DNA from: Actinomycetota bacterium
GTDB taxonomy: Bacteria > Actinomycetota > Actinomycetes > S36-B12 > UBA10799
Length of the DNA stretch: 64,000 bases
Reading direction: 5' to 3'
NCBI GenBank assembly: GCA_020636995.1
Contig: JACJWU010000003.1
Span: 310,001-374,000 of the forward strand
Shown here: in pieces, positions 34,398 through 42,164 of the stretch
Layout: the number at the start of each line of letters is the position of its first letter
How positions within the stretch are numbered: the stretch's first letter is position 1
The notes under the pieces: generated by a model
Seen by the model: only the letters and a program-made list of their open reading frames with translations
Database searches by the model: none
Told to the model about the DNA's origin: nothing
Translations under genes and position numbers: made by a program

Positions 34398-34859
34398 ATG
34401 ACTGAGAACCCACTGGAGGCCGAAGGCGACATCGCCGCGGACTACCTGGAAGGACTCCTGGACATCATCGATGTCGACGGTGATCTGGAGATGGACGTTG
34501 AGAACGGCCGCGCCATGGTCGCCATCGTGGGTGAGGATCTCTACGAGCTCGTCGGTGACGGCGGGGAGGTACTCGACGCACTGCAGGACCTCGCGCGACT
34601 GGCTGTCATGCGGGAGACGGGTCACCGGTCCCGCCTGATGCTCGACGTCGGGGGCTACCGCGCGGCACTGCGCAAGGAACTCACCGACCAGGGAACCCGG
34701 GCCGTCGACGAGGTGAAGCGCACGGGGGAGTCCGTGTCGCTGCCCCCCATGACGCCGTTCGAGCGCAAGGTCGTACATGATGCCGTGGCCGCGGCTGGTC
34801 TGGTCAGTGAGTCCAGCGGCGAAGAGCCCAACCGGTACGTGGTGGTTCTGCCCGCCTGA
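34398..34859 (+). CDS. jag: RNA-binding protein Jag/KhpB (KH and R3H domains)
   Basis: A 153-aa RNA-binding protein with a KH-like domain (about residues 15-85, LLDIIDVDGDLEMDVE then VGDGGEVLDALQDLA) and an R3H domain (about 90-150) with the hallmark Arg-xxx-His in FERKVVHDAV. It lacks the Jag_N domain found in Firmicutes. The role in actinobacteria is inferred from KhpB: post-transcriptional control of cell-wall and division genes. It is bracketed by two parS sites. Confidence 0.92.
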   Translation: MTENPLEAEGDIAADYLEGLLDIIDVDGDLEMDVENGRAMVAIVGEDLYELVGDGGEVLDALQDLARLAVMRETGHRSRLMLDVGGYRAALRKELTDQGTRAVDEVKRTGESVSLPPMTPFERKVVHDAVAAAGLVSESSGEEPNRYVVVLPA

Positions 34860-34860
34860 C

Positions 34861-34874
34861 GTTTCACGTGGAAC
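34861..34874. promoter_or_regulatory. parS: parS site 2, overlapping the rsmG start codon
   Basis: GTTTCACGTGGAAC, one base from the perfect palindrome and a common actinobacterial parS variant. The GTG start of rsmG (34868) is bases 8-10 of the site. Confidence 0.9.
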
Positions 34875-35437
34875 ACCTTCAGGATTATCAGGAACTGCTG
34901 GCGACGACCGGTGTGGAGTGGGGGCTCATCGGCCCCCGCGAGGTCGATCGCTTGTGGGAACGGCACATCGACAACTGCCTGGCGGTGACCGAGGACCGTG
35001 ACTGTCTACCGGAGTCGGCAACGGTACTCGATGTCGGTTCGGGGGCTGGCCTTCCCGGTCTCGTGTGGGCGATCGCCCGCCCCGATCTGCAGGTGACACT
35101 GCTGGAACCCCTGGAACGCAGAGTCCGCTTCCTCGAGTTGGCGGCGCACGATCTGGACAATGTGCACATCGTTCGGGGTCGGGCTCAGGAAATGACCCAT
35201 CAGTTCGCGCGGGTCACCGCCCGGGCGGTCGCGAAGACCTCCACGCTGTTGCCGTGGTTGGCGCCGTTGGTCGAACCAGACGGCAGGATGGTTCTGATGA
35301 AGGGGGAGCGGGCAAGCAGCGAGGTGGCGCAGGCACAGCGATGGCTGGACGCCCACCGGTGGCGGGCCGAGGTGGAGACCGTGGGATCTCCGCCGCGCAC
35401 GCGCGTCGTTGTCGTGGAACGTGTGGCGAAGGGGTGA
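34868..35437 (+). CDS. rsmG: 16S rRNA (guanine-N7) methyltransferase RsmG
   Basis: A 189-aa AdoMet-dependent methyltransferase that modifies 16S rRNA near the 530 loop; its loss gives low-level streptomycin resistance. Motif I is LDVGSGAGLPGL (about residue 53), followed by VTLLEPLERRVRFLE and RAVAKTSTLLPWL. The GTG start lies within parS site 2 and has no Shine-Dalgarno; it is the only start compatible with family length. A 2-nt gap separates it from a 35-codon ORF before parA. Confidence 0.95.
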   Translation: MEHLQDYQELLATTGVEWGLIGPREVDRLWERHIDNCLAVTEDRDCLPESATVLDVGSGAGLPGLVWAIARPDLQVTLLEPLERRVRFLELAAHDLDNVHIVRGRAQEMTHQFARVTARAVAKTSTLLPWLAPLVEPDGRMVLMKGERASSEVAQAQRWLDAHRWRAEVETVGSPPRTRVVVVERVAKG

Positions 35438-35439
35438 CG

Positions 35440-35547
35440 ATGGAACAACGCGCAGGACTGGGATGGCCCCAGGAGCCCGGCGAGGCTGCCGACGATGACA
35501 GTCCGGTGGCTGGTCTGGGCTGGCCGACGACCGGGGAGGACGAATGA
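35440..35547 (+). CDS. 35-aa acidic micro-protein with two GLGWP motifs, coupled to parA
   Basis: A short ORF, ATG at 35440, beginning MEQRAGLGWPQEP and ending VAGLGWPTTGEDE. The AGLGWP motif occurs twice, 18 residues apart, and the protein is strongly acidic. It starts 2 nt after the rsmG stop and its stop overlaps the parA start (ATGA), so translation through it would feed parA. I do not recognise a family. It could be a true micro-protein, a coupling leader, or a split-off piece of the N-terminal extension that many actinobacterial ParA proteins carry and that this ParA lacks. Confidence 0.6.
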   Translation: MEQRAGLGWPQEPGEAADDDSPVAGLGWPTTGEDE

Positions 35548-36347
35548 TCGTCACCGTTGCCAACCAGAAGGGTGGGGTGGGTAAGACCACCACCGTGGTG
35601 AACCTTGCGGCCGCCCTTGCCGAACTGGGGAAGACCGTATTGGTCGTGGATCTGGATCCCCAGGGCAATGCGACCACTGGCCTGGGTGTGTCCAGCAGGA
35701 CCGACAATGCCGGGGTGTACGACGTGTTGATCGAGGACGTGCCGATGGCGCAGACCGTGGTCGGAGTGCCGGAGACCGAGAAGGTGCAGCTGGTGCCGGC
35801 GAGCCTCGATCTGGCGGGTGCGGAGATCGAACTGGTGTCCATGGTCGCCCGTGAGTACCGCCTGCGAAAGGCGCTGGCCGCCTACCTGGAGGAGCACCCG
35901 ACCGATGTCGTGCTGATCGACTGCCCCCCCAGTCTGGGCCTGCTCACCCTGAACGCACTGGTCGCCGCGGAGGAGCTGCTGATTCCCATCCAGTGTGAGT
36001 ACTACGCACTCGAGGGTCTCGGTCAGTTGATCCGGACGGTCGACATGGTCCGCGAGCACCTCAACCCCACGCTGCGGATCTCCTCGATTCTGCTCACCAT
36101 GACCGATAGTCGGACGAACCTGTCCGAACAGGTGGCGGACGAGGTGCGGGCGTTCTTCGGGGACCTGGTACTCGACACGGCGATCCCGCGTTCCGTGCGG
36201 CTGTCAGAGGCACCTGGACATGGTCGATCGGGTGTGGCGTACGACGAGGGCTCCCGGGGTGCGCTCGCCTACCGTGCGGCGGCTGAGGAGTTCACCCAAC
36301 GAACGGTGGATCTGCGCGACCCCACGGCTGAGACGGTGACCGCGTGA
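35544..36347 (+). CDS. parA: Chromosome partitioning ATPase ParA
   Basis: A 267-aa deviant-Walker ATPase that moves origin regions by interacting with ParB-parS. Walker A is NQKGGVGKTTT at about residues 7-17, Walker A' is VVDLDPQGNAT, and Walker B VLIDCPPSLG. The protein begins directly at the first beta strand, without the N-terminal extension usual in mycobacterial and streptomycete ParA. ATG overlaps the upstream micro-ORF, and parB overlaps its stop by 4 bp. Confidence 0.97.
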   Translation: MIVTVANQKGGVGKTTTVVNLAAALAELGKTVLVVDLDPQGNATTGLGVSSRTDNAGVYDVLIEDVPMAQTVVGVPETEKVQLVPASLDLAGAEIELVSMVAREYRLRKALAAYLEEHPTDVVLIDCPPSLGLLTLNALVAAEELLIPIQCEYYALEGLGQLIRTVDMVREHLNPTLRISSILLTMTDSRTNLSEQVADEVRAFFGDLVLDTAIPRSVRLSEAPGHGRSGVAYDEGSRGALAYRAAAEEFTQRTVDLRDPTAETVTA

Positions 36348-37225
36348 GCCGCCGTGCCCTGGGCAAGGGCCTGGGAGCGCTCATCCCGACATCCGCCGAC
36401 GTCGATCTTCGCGACGACGTGCTACAGGAGGTACCCGGCGTCAGCATGCGGGACATCCCCGTGGCCGATATCCGCCCCAATCCCAACCAGCCCCGTCAAC
36501 AGTTCGACGAGGAGGCACTGGCCGAGTTGGTGCACTCCCTGCGTGAAGTCGGCCTGCTGCAACCGATCGTGGTGCGGCCCACCGCGCACGGATACGAGAT
36601 CGTCGCGGGGGAGCGACGCTGGCGGGCGGCGCAGGAAGCCGGGTGGGCGACCATCCCGTCCGTGGTGCGGGAGACCGCCGATGTCGACCTGCTGCGGGAC
36701 GCCCTGCTGGAGAACCTGCACCGTGTGCAGTTGAATCCCCTCGAGGAGGCAGCCGCCTACCAACAACTGCTGTCGGACTTCGGCGTGACGCACGAGGAGC
36801 TCGCTGATCGGCTGGGACGCTCGCGTCCGCACCTGTCCAACACGCTGCGCCTGTTGAAGCTGCCTCCCACGGTGGCACGCCGCGTGGCGGCCGGGGTGCT
36901 CAGTGCCGGACACGCACGAGCGCTGCTCAGCCTGCCGAGCGAGGATCAGATGGAGGTGCTGGCGAACAGGATCGTCGCGGAGGGACTGTCCGTTCGCACG
37001 ACGGAGGAGTTGGTGACCTCCGATGTCCCCAAGCCCCGTCGCCGACGCCGGACGCCGGAGAAGTCGGAGTTCGCACAGACCGTGGAGACGGCCCTGGCAG
37101 CACGGTTCGACACGTCGGTGGATGTGGCGATGTCAGGACGACGGGGTCGGCTCACCATTCATTTCGCGGATGCCGAGGATCTGAACCGCATCCTGGACCT
37201 GATGGCGTCCCAACCGTCTCAGTGA
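36344..37225 (+). CDS. parB: Chromosome partitioning protein ParB (CTPase clamp)
   Basis: A 293-aa protein that binds parS, closes as a CTP-dependent clamp and spreads. The start MSRRALGKGLGALIP is conserved; the CTP-binding N-terminal domain has RPNPNQPRQQF and GERRWRAAQEAG; the helix-turn-helix region is LADRLGRSRPHLSNTLRLL with GHARALL; a C-terminal dimerisation domain closes the protein. It overlaps parA by 4 bp, and its last 7 bp overlap the convergent ddl gene. Confidence 0.97.
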   Translation: MSRRALGKGLGALIPTSADVDLRDDVLQEVPGVSMRDIPVADIRPNPNQPRQQFDEEALAELVHSLREVGLLQPIVVRPTAHGYEIVAGERRWRAAQEAGWATIPSVVRETADVDLLRDALLENLHRVQLNPLEEAAAYQQLLSDFGVTHEELADRLGRSRPHLSNTLRLLKLPPTVARRVAAGVLSAGHARALLSLPSEDQMEVLANRIVAEGLSVRTTEELVTSDVPKPRRRRRTPEKSEFAQTVETALAARFDTSVDVAMSGRRGRLTIHFADAEDLNRILDLMASQPSQ

Positions 37226-38142
37226 CGCGCCACCAGCGCGGCGGCGACCTTTCCCAGCGTGAAGCCCGCGGCCACCGCAGCCTGCGGGAACAACGATGTC
37301 TCGGTCATCCCCGGGGCCACGTTGGCCTCCAGGAAGTACACGCCCTCGTCAGTGACCATGAAGTCCACACGCGACCAGTCCCGCAGCCCGAGAGTCTCGT
37401 GCGCCATCACCGCCGTCCTGGCGCACTCATCGGCCTGCGCGGCGGAGATCCGGGCCGGGACGAAGAACTCGGTCTCACCGGCGGTGTAGCGGGCGGCGTA
37501 GTCGTAGATGCCCGACCGGGGTTGAATCTCCACAGCCGGCCAGGCCACCGGGCCGTCCCCGAGATCGACGACCGACACGGCGACCTCTGTGCCGGGGACG
37601 TACTGCTCCAGCATCGCCGAATCACCGTACGCGAAGGCGGCGACCATCGCCGGTGGCAATTCCTCGGCAGTGCGCACCAGGGTCGCCCCGAGCGCTGAAC
37701 CCCCGCGGGTGGGCTTGACCATCAGCGGCAGCCCGAGTCGCTCCAGGATCGCGGCCATCACGGCCGGTGCACCGAGATCGCGGAAGATGCCGTGGGGCAG
37801 GGAGTATCCGCGCGGGACCAGCACGCCGCGCTCGGCAAGGATCCCCTTCGCGATGGCCTTGTCGAAGGCCAGACGGCACGCGACCGCACCGCTGCCCACG
37901 TAGGGGACACCGAGCGCCTCGAGCACGTCGGCCAGCGACCCGTCCTCGCCCGCCGCGCCGTGGACCAGGGGGATCACGACCCGCGGGGGGTCGGCCTGTA
38001 GTGAAGGCAGAAGGGCGGCGTCGAGGTCGAGGACGCTGACATCCATCCCCTCTGATCGCAGGGCCTCAGCCAGCCGACGGCCCGACCGCAAGGACACGTC
38101 GCGTTCGGCGGACAGGCCGCCGGCCAGCACGACTACCGACAT
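37219..38142 (-). CDS. ddl: D-alanine-D-alanine ligase
   Basis: ATP-grasp enzyme (307 aa) making the D-Ala-D-Ala end of the peptidoglycan stem. Conserved pieces include LAGGLSAERDVSLRSG, LVHGAAGEDGSL, MVKPTRGGSALGA, and the Mg/product site FLEANVAPGMTETSLFP. The binding-pocket residues fit a D-Ala ligase rather than D-lactate ligase, but this is not decisive. ATG after an AGGAGG site. In many genomes ddl lies elsewhere; its placement next to parB adds another wall gene to this region. Confidence 0.92.
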   Translation of the reverse strand: MSVVVLAGGLSAERDVSLRSGRRLAEALRSEGMDVSVLDLDAALLPSLQADPPRVVIPLVHGAAGEDGSLADVLEALGVPYVGSGAVACRLAFDKAIAKGILAERGVLVPRGYSLPHGIFRDLGAPAVMAAILERLGLPLMVKPTRGGSALGATLVRTAEELPPAMVAAFAYGDSAMLEQYVPGTEVAVSVVDLGDGPVAWPAVEIQPRSGIYDYAARYTAGETEFFVPARISAAQADECARTAVMAHETLGLRDWSRVDFMVTDEGVYFLEANVAPGMTETSLFPQAAVAAGFTLGKVAAALVARH

Positions 38143-38150
38143 GGAACCTC

Positions 38151-39440
38151 CTAGGCCAGATCCGGACCCGGCGTGGCCGGTCCCGGGGGTAGGTGGACAG
38201 GGGCGTTACCGAAGGTGTGGATGAGTTCGAGTTCGGATTCGATCACACCGGCGAGGCGACGCACGCCCTCGCTGATCCGATCCGCGGTGGGATGGCAGTA
38301 CGACAGGCGCATCGAGTCCCGGCCCTGACCATCGACGTAGAACCCGGTGCCGGGAACGTACGCGACCAGTTGGGACACAGCGCGGGGCAGCATCGCCGTC
38401 GCGTCGATCCCGTCGGGCAGAGTCACCCAGGAGTAGAAGCCGCCCGCTGGTACCGTCCAGGTCGTGCTTGGAGGGAACAGTTGCTGCATCCCGGTGAGCA
38501 GGGCATCCCGGCGCTCCCGGTACAACTCCCGGAACGCCTTGACCTGGTCCATCCAGGGCTGCGTCCGCAGGTACTCCGACACCGTCAACTGGGCGAAGTT
38601 GGACGGGCACAGGGTTGCCGCTTCGGCAGCGAGGACGAGCTTCTCGCGCACCGCATGCGGGGCCACCGCCCAACCCACCCGCAGACCTGCGGCGATCGTC
38701 TTGCTGAACGAGCCGAGGTAGACCACGGATTCGGAGTCCATCGCCCGGATGGCCTGCGGCACCTCACCGTCGAATCCGAGCAGGCCGTAAGGGTCGTCCT
38801 CCAGGATCAGGATGCCGGCGTTCTGCGCGATGGCGAGGATACGTTCGCGGCGGGATTGGTCCTGGGTCACACCGGCGGGGTTGTGGTAGCTGGGGATCGT
38901 GTAGATGAACTTCACCCGGCGTCCCTCGGCGCGACAGACCGCCAGCGCCTCTTCGAGCGCCTCCGGAACCAACCCGTTGTCGTCCATGGCGACGTGGCGC
39001 ACCTCGACCTGGTACGCCCGGAAGACCCCGAGCGCTCCCACGTACGACGGCGCCTCCACCAGTACGACGTCGCCGGGATCGCAGAACACCCGCGTCACGA
39101 GGTCGAGCGCCATCTGCGAGCCGGCGGTCACCACGACGTCATCGGGGTGCGCGCTGACCCCCACCGGGGCCATGACCTCGCCGATCTGCTCGCGCAGCGT
39201 CTGGTCCCCCTGACCGTTGCCGTACTGCAGGGCGACCGAACCGCGGGTCAGAAGCAGCCTCTGCACGGTGTCGGCGATGGCCTCCATGGGCAGGGCGTCG
39301 ACGTACGGCATGCCACCGGCCAACGAGACCACCTCGGGCCGGGAGGCGACGGCGAACAGGGCGCGGATCTCCGAGGCGGTCATCCCCATCGCGCGCGCGG
39401 CGTAGGAATCGATCCACGGGTCGAGTCGTGATCCTGTCAT
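38151..39440 (-). CDS. PLP-dependent aminotransferase, class I/II
   Basis: A 429-aa fold-type I aminotransferase of the 2-aminoadipate/MocR-C-terminal kind. The PLP Lys is in SFSKTIAAGLRVGW (about residue 255), with LEDDPYGLL carrying the ring-binding Asp and SYHNPAGVT the pyridine contact. The ATG at 39440 is chosen over one 6 nt upstream because a GGAGG site lies 7 nt before it. The substrate is unknown (branched-chain, aromatic or aminoadipate are all possible). It is 8 nt from ddl, so probably co-transcribed. Confidence 0.9.
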   Translation of the reverse strand: MTGSRLDPWIDSYAARAMGMTASEIRALFAVASRPEVVSLAGGMPYVDALPMEAIADTVQRLLLTRGSVALQYGNGQGDQTLREQIGEVMAPVGVSAHPDDVVVTAGSQMALDLVTRVFCDPGDVVLVEAPSYVGALGVFRAYQVEVRHVAMDDNGLVPEALEEALAVCRAEGRRVKFIYTIPSYHNPAGVTQDQSRRERILAIAQNAGILILEDDPYGLLGFDGEVPQAIRAMDSESVVYLGSFSKTIAAGLRVGWAVAPHAVREKLVLAAEAATLCPSNFAQLTVSEYLRTQPWMDQVKAFRELYRERRDALLTGMQQLFPPSTTWTVPAGGFYSWVTLPDGIDATAMLPRAVSQLVAYVPGTGFYVDGQGRDSMRLSYCHPTADRISEGVRRLAGVIESELELIHTFGNAPVHLPPGPATPGPDLA

Positions 39441-39462
39441 GCACATACCTCCGGTCTGCTTC

Positions 39463-39468
39463 TACCAT
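39463..39468 (+). promoter_or_regulatory. -10 box giving a leaderless micro-protein mRNA
   Basis: TACCAT ending 7 nt before the GTG at 39476. Confidence 0.5.
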
Positions 39469-39475
39469 GCCTGTC

Positions 39476-39589
39476 GTGGATGACAAGCACTCCTCCCGGG
39501 TCCTGCTACGCATTGTCGCTCTTGCCGCCCTCGGTCTGGCGGTGGGTTTCCTGGTGGGGGGTCTGCGGCCCCGCAAGCCGCCGGTGTGA
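39476..39589 (+). CDS. 37-aa single-pass membrane micro-protein
   Basis: Begins VDDKHSSRVLLR, then one hydrophobic helix IVALAALGLAVGFLVGGL, ending RPRKPPV. An ATG at 39467 gives a 40-residue version, but the GTG at 39476 has a TACCAT -10 box 7 nt upstream. The basic flanks at both helix ends fit a small inner-membrane protein. No family is recognised; it is divergent from the aminotransferase gene and precedes a family C hairpin. Confidence 0.6.
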   Translation: MDDKHSSRVLLRIVALAALGLAVGFLVGGLRPRKPPV

Positions 39590-39619
39590 CGGGCGGGCGG
39601 GCCATGGTGGTTTCCCCAG

Positions 39620-39696
39620 AATCCGTTAGCAGTTCGGAGATCCGGTAGCCCTTCGGCGAGGGTGGAGCGCTCACGGATCTCGCAAGTGCTCACGGA
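39620..39696. repeat. Family C inverted repeat, second copy
   Basis: The right arm CGGATCTCGCAAGTGCTCACGGAT (39673-39696) pairs imperfectly with 39620-39643. Words TTAGCAGTT, CACGGATC and AAGTGCTCACGGAT are shared with the family C element at 16523-16601. It lies between the micro-protein gene and the convergent end of cwlM and may terminate both. Confidence 0.8.
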
Positions 39697-39726
39697 TGGC
39701 TCTCGCCACCTTGGTCGTCGCCTGAG

Positions 39727-40794
39727 TCAGCTCGGCGAGAAGAAGTCGTGGATGGCCGACGCGATGGCCTCGGCGATCTCCTGCCGGGTGTGCGGATCGG
39801 TGAGACGGTCGAGATCCTCGGCGTTGGACAGGTAGCCCGCCTCGAGCCGAACCGTGGGCATGCGGGTCATGCGCAGCAGGTCCCAGGTCTTGGCGTGGAT
39901 GCTGCAGTCGTCGAATCCCGCGCGCGACACCACGTGCTCCTGCAGCACCTCGGCGAAGTGCCGGCCGACCATGGACGCGGTACGCGCACTCCCGTAGTAG
40001 AAGGTGGCCGCCCCGGTGCCCTTGCCCGAGGGCTCCCAGTCGCAGTGCACGGAGATCACGAGATCGGCGCCGACCCGGTTGGCGAACGCCGCCCGCTCGG
40101 CGTCGGTGGCCGGCGAGAGGTGGTTGACCCCGAGCGGTCTGGTGAGCAGAACCTGCGTCCCGACGGCGGACAACCGACCTTCGAGCCGGGAGCAGATGTC
40201 GTCGATGATGAACTGCTCGGTCACCCGTGTGGTCTCCCGGCCGGGGTCGTTGCCGCCATGGCCCGGATCGATCACGATGACCTTGTCGGCCGTACCGGTC
40301 TGCAGGCGCATGAGCACCTGCTGGTCGCGCAACTCCTCCGGGGCGCCGCCGCTGACCGTGCGGGTGAGGCGGTCGAGTGCGCGCAGGGTCGCGGGTCCGC
40401 ACACACCGTCGGGTTCGAGCCCGACGTTGCGCTGGAAATCGCGCAGTGCGTGGTCGGTGGACGGGCCGAAGATGCCGTCGACCCGCCCGGAGTCGAAACC
40501 CATGTCAGTGAGCCGTCGTTGCAGGGCGAGCGCATCCTCACCGATCTGCATGTGGCCCGGGCTGTAGGACAGGACCCGGTCACCGAGTCGCCAGCGCACC
40601 TCTTCGAGGCGGCGGAACGTCTCGGGACCCACGATCCCGTCGACGTTGAGCCCCTGCTGTTGCTGGAACGCCCGCACGGCAGCGTCCATGTCAGCATCGA
40701 ACGTTGCCGGTGCACTCCCCGGCAGTAGACCCAGCCGGATCAGTCGATCGCGAACCTCTGCGACGACCGGTCCGGTGTCACCGCGTCGGGCCAC
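39727..40794 (-). CDS. cwlM: CwlM-like N-acetylmuramoyl-L-alanine amidase homologue
   Basis: A 355-aa protein with two peptidoglycan-binding (PGBD_1) repeats (about residues 8-65 and 85-145) and an amidase_3 domain (about 170-350) with DPGHGGNDPG, VTEQFII, SVHCDWEP and RLEAGYLSN, so the four zinc/catalytic positions appear present. There is no signal peptide. In mycobacteria CwlM is cytoplasmic, is phosphorylated by PknB and activates MurA; gene order trxB-trxA-cwlM is the same here. It starts 3 nt after trxA. Confidence 0.93.
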   Translation of the reverse strand: MARRGDTGPVVAEVRDRLIRLGLLPGSAPATFDADMDAAVRAFQQQQGLNVDGIVGPETFRRLEEVRWRLGDRVLSYSPGHMQIGEDALALQRRLTDMGFDSGRVDGIFGPSTDHALRDFQRNVGLEPDGVCGPATLRALDRLTRTVSGGAPEELRDQQVLMRLQTGTADKVIVIDPGHGGNDPGRETTRVTEQFIIDDICSRLEGRLSAVGTQVLLTRPLGVNHLSPATDAERAAFANRVGADLVISVHCDWEPSGKGTGAATFYYGSARTASMVGRHFAEVLQEHVVSRAGFDDCSIHAKTWDLLRMTRMPTVRLEAGYLSNAEDLDRLTDPHTRQEIAEAIASAIHDFFSPS

Positions 40795-40797
40795 GCG

Positions 40798-41121
40798 CTA
40801 CTTCAAGTAGTCGCTGAGGTCTGCGAGCAGGGCGGCCTTGGGCTTTGCGCCGATGATCTGCTTGACGACCTTGCCGCCGGAGTAGACGTTCATGGTCGGG
40901 ATGGACGTGATGCCGTACTGCGCGGCGGTGGACGGGTTCTCGTCGACGTTCAACTTCGCCACGACGATCTCGTCGTGGTCGCCCGCGAGTTCCTCCAGGA
41001 TCGGGGCGACCATGCGGCACGGACCGCACCACTCGGCCCAGAAATCGACGATCACGGGCTTGTCGCTGAGCAGCACGTCGTCAGCGAAGGTGGCGTCGGT
41101 AACGATCTTGGTGGCGGACAT
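40798..41121 (-). CDS. trxA: Thioredoxin
   Basis: A 107-aa thioredoxin with the redox-active WCGPC motif (about residues 31-35) and the cis-Pro segment SIPTMNVY. It reduces cytoplasmic disulfides using TrxB. The ATG has an AAGGAG site. It lies 43 nt after trxB and 3 nt before cwlM, making a trxB-trxA-cwlM operon under the SigR-like promoter at 42122-42147. Confidence 0.97.
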   Translation of the reverse strand: MSATKIVTDATFADDVLLSDKPVIVDFWAEWCGPCRMVAPILEELAGDHDEIVVAKLNVDENPSTAAQYGITSIPTMNVYSGGKVVKQIIGAKPKAALLADLSDYLK

Positions 41122-41164
41122 GGGTCTCCTTACGGTCGAGTCTCAAGCGTAATGCGTCGGTCGG

Positions 41165-42094
41165 TCAGTGACCGGCCAGGTAGCGCTCCGCGTCCAGGGC
41201 GGCGGCACAGCCGCTTCCCGCCGCGGTGATCGCCTGCCGGTACGTGTGGTCGACGAGGTCCCCGGCGGCGAACACACCGTCCACGCCTGTCATCGTGGTC
41301 CGGCCCTGCACGAGGACGTAGCCCTCGTCATCGAGGTCGATCTGCCCCTTGAACAACTCGGAGCGGGGGTCGTGACCGATGGCCACGAACAGCCCGGTGA
41401 TGTCCAGCGTGCTCTGGGCACCGGTCACCCGGTTGAGCAACTGCACGCCGGTCACCTTCTCGTCACCGAGCACGTCCACGACCTCGGAGTTCCAGATCAC
41501 GTCGATCTTCGGGTCGTTGAGGGCACGTTCGGCCATGATCCGGCTCGCCCGGAACTCGTCGCGGCGGTGGATGATCGTGACCTTCTCCGCGAAGCGGGTG
41601 AGGAAGGTCGCCTCCTCCATCGCGGAGTCTCCGCCGCCGACCACGGCGATGTGCTGACCCTTGAAGAAGAAGCCGTCGCAGGTGGCACACCAGGACACCC
41701 CGTGCCCGGACAGTCGCTTCTCGTTGGGGACGTTGAGTTCGCGGTAGCCGGACCCTGTGGCCAGGATGACGGCGCGGGCCCGCCACACGGTGCCCGCATC
41801 ATCGGTGACGGTCTTCACGTCGCCGGTGAGCTGTACGTCGACGGCGTCCTGGGTGAGGATCTCGGCGCCGAACCGCTCCGCCTGGGCGCGCATGGCCATC
41901 ATGAGTTCCGGGCCCTGGATACCCTCCGCGAAGCCGGGGTAGTTCTCGACCTCGGTGGTGTTCATCAATGCCCCGCCGGCAGTGACGGCACCTTCCAGCA
42001 GCACGGGCTCGAGCTGCGCACGGGCAGCGTAGACGGCTGCGGTGTAACCGGCCGGGCCGGAACCGATGATGATGACCTCGCGAACGTCGGACAC
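41165..42094 (-). CDS. trxB: Thioredoxin reductase (NADPH)
   Basis: A 309-aa flavoprotein passing electrons from NADPH to thioredoxin. FAD-binding IIGSGPAGYTAAVYAARA at the N-terminus, redox Cys pair in WCATCDGFF (about residue 135), NADPH loop VVGGGDSAMEEA, and ending AAGDLVDHTYRQAITAAGSG. The frame is open 11 codons upstream, but the GTG at 42094 follows an AAGGAG site by 6 nt and matches the family N-terminus. The σR-type promoter upstream predicts induction by disulfide stress. Confidence 0.96.
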   Translation of the reverse strand: MSDVREVIIIGSGPAGYTAAVYAARAQLEPVLLEGAVTAGGALMNTTEVENYPGFAEGIQGPELMMAMRAQAERFGAEILTQDAVDVQLTGDVKTVTDDAGTVWRARAVILATGSGYRELNVPNEKRLSGHGVSWCATCDGFFFKGQHIAVVGGGDSAMEEATFLTRFAEKVTIIHRRDEFRASRIMAERALNDPKIDVIWNSEVVDVLGDEKVTGVQLLNRVTGAQSTLDITGLFVAIGHDPRSELFKGQIDLDDEGYVLVQGRTTMTGVDGVFAAGDLVDHTYRQAITAAGSGCAAALDAERYLAGH

Positions 42095-42121
42095 GCGTCT
42101 CTCCTTGCTCTCTGACCGAAC

Positions 42122-42147
42122 AACCACATAGGGGGGGCGGGTATTCC
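42122..42147 (-). promoter_or_regulatory. SigR/SigH-type promoter of trxBA
   Basis: On the minus strand GGAAT (42147-42143) is followed after exactly 18 nt by GTT (42124-42122), the consensus of σR in Streptomyces and σH in Mycobacterium, whose best-known target is trxBA. It lies 28 bp upstream of the trxB GTG. Confidence 0.7.
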
Positions 42148-42164
42148 CGGGGTGTTCAGGCTGC

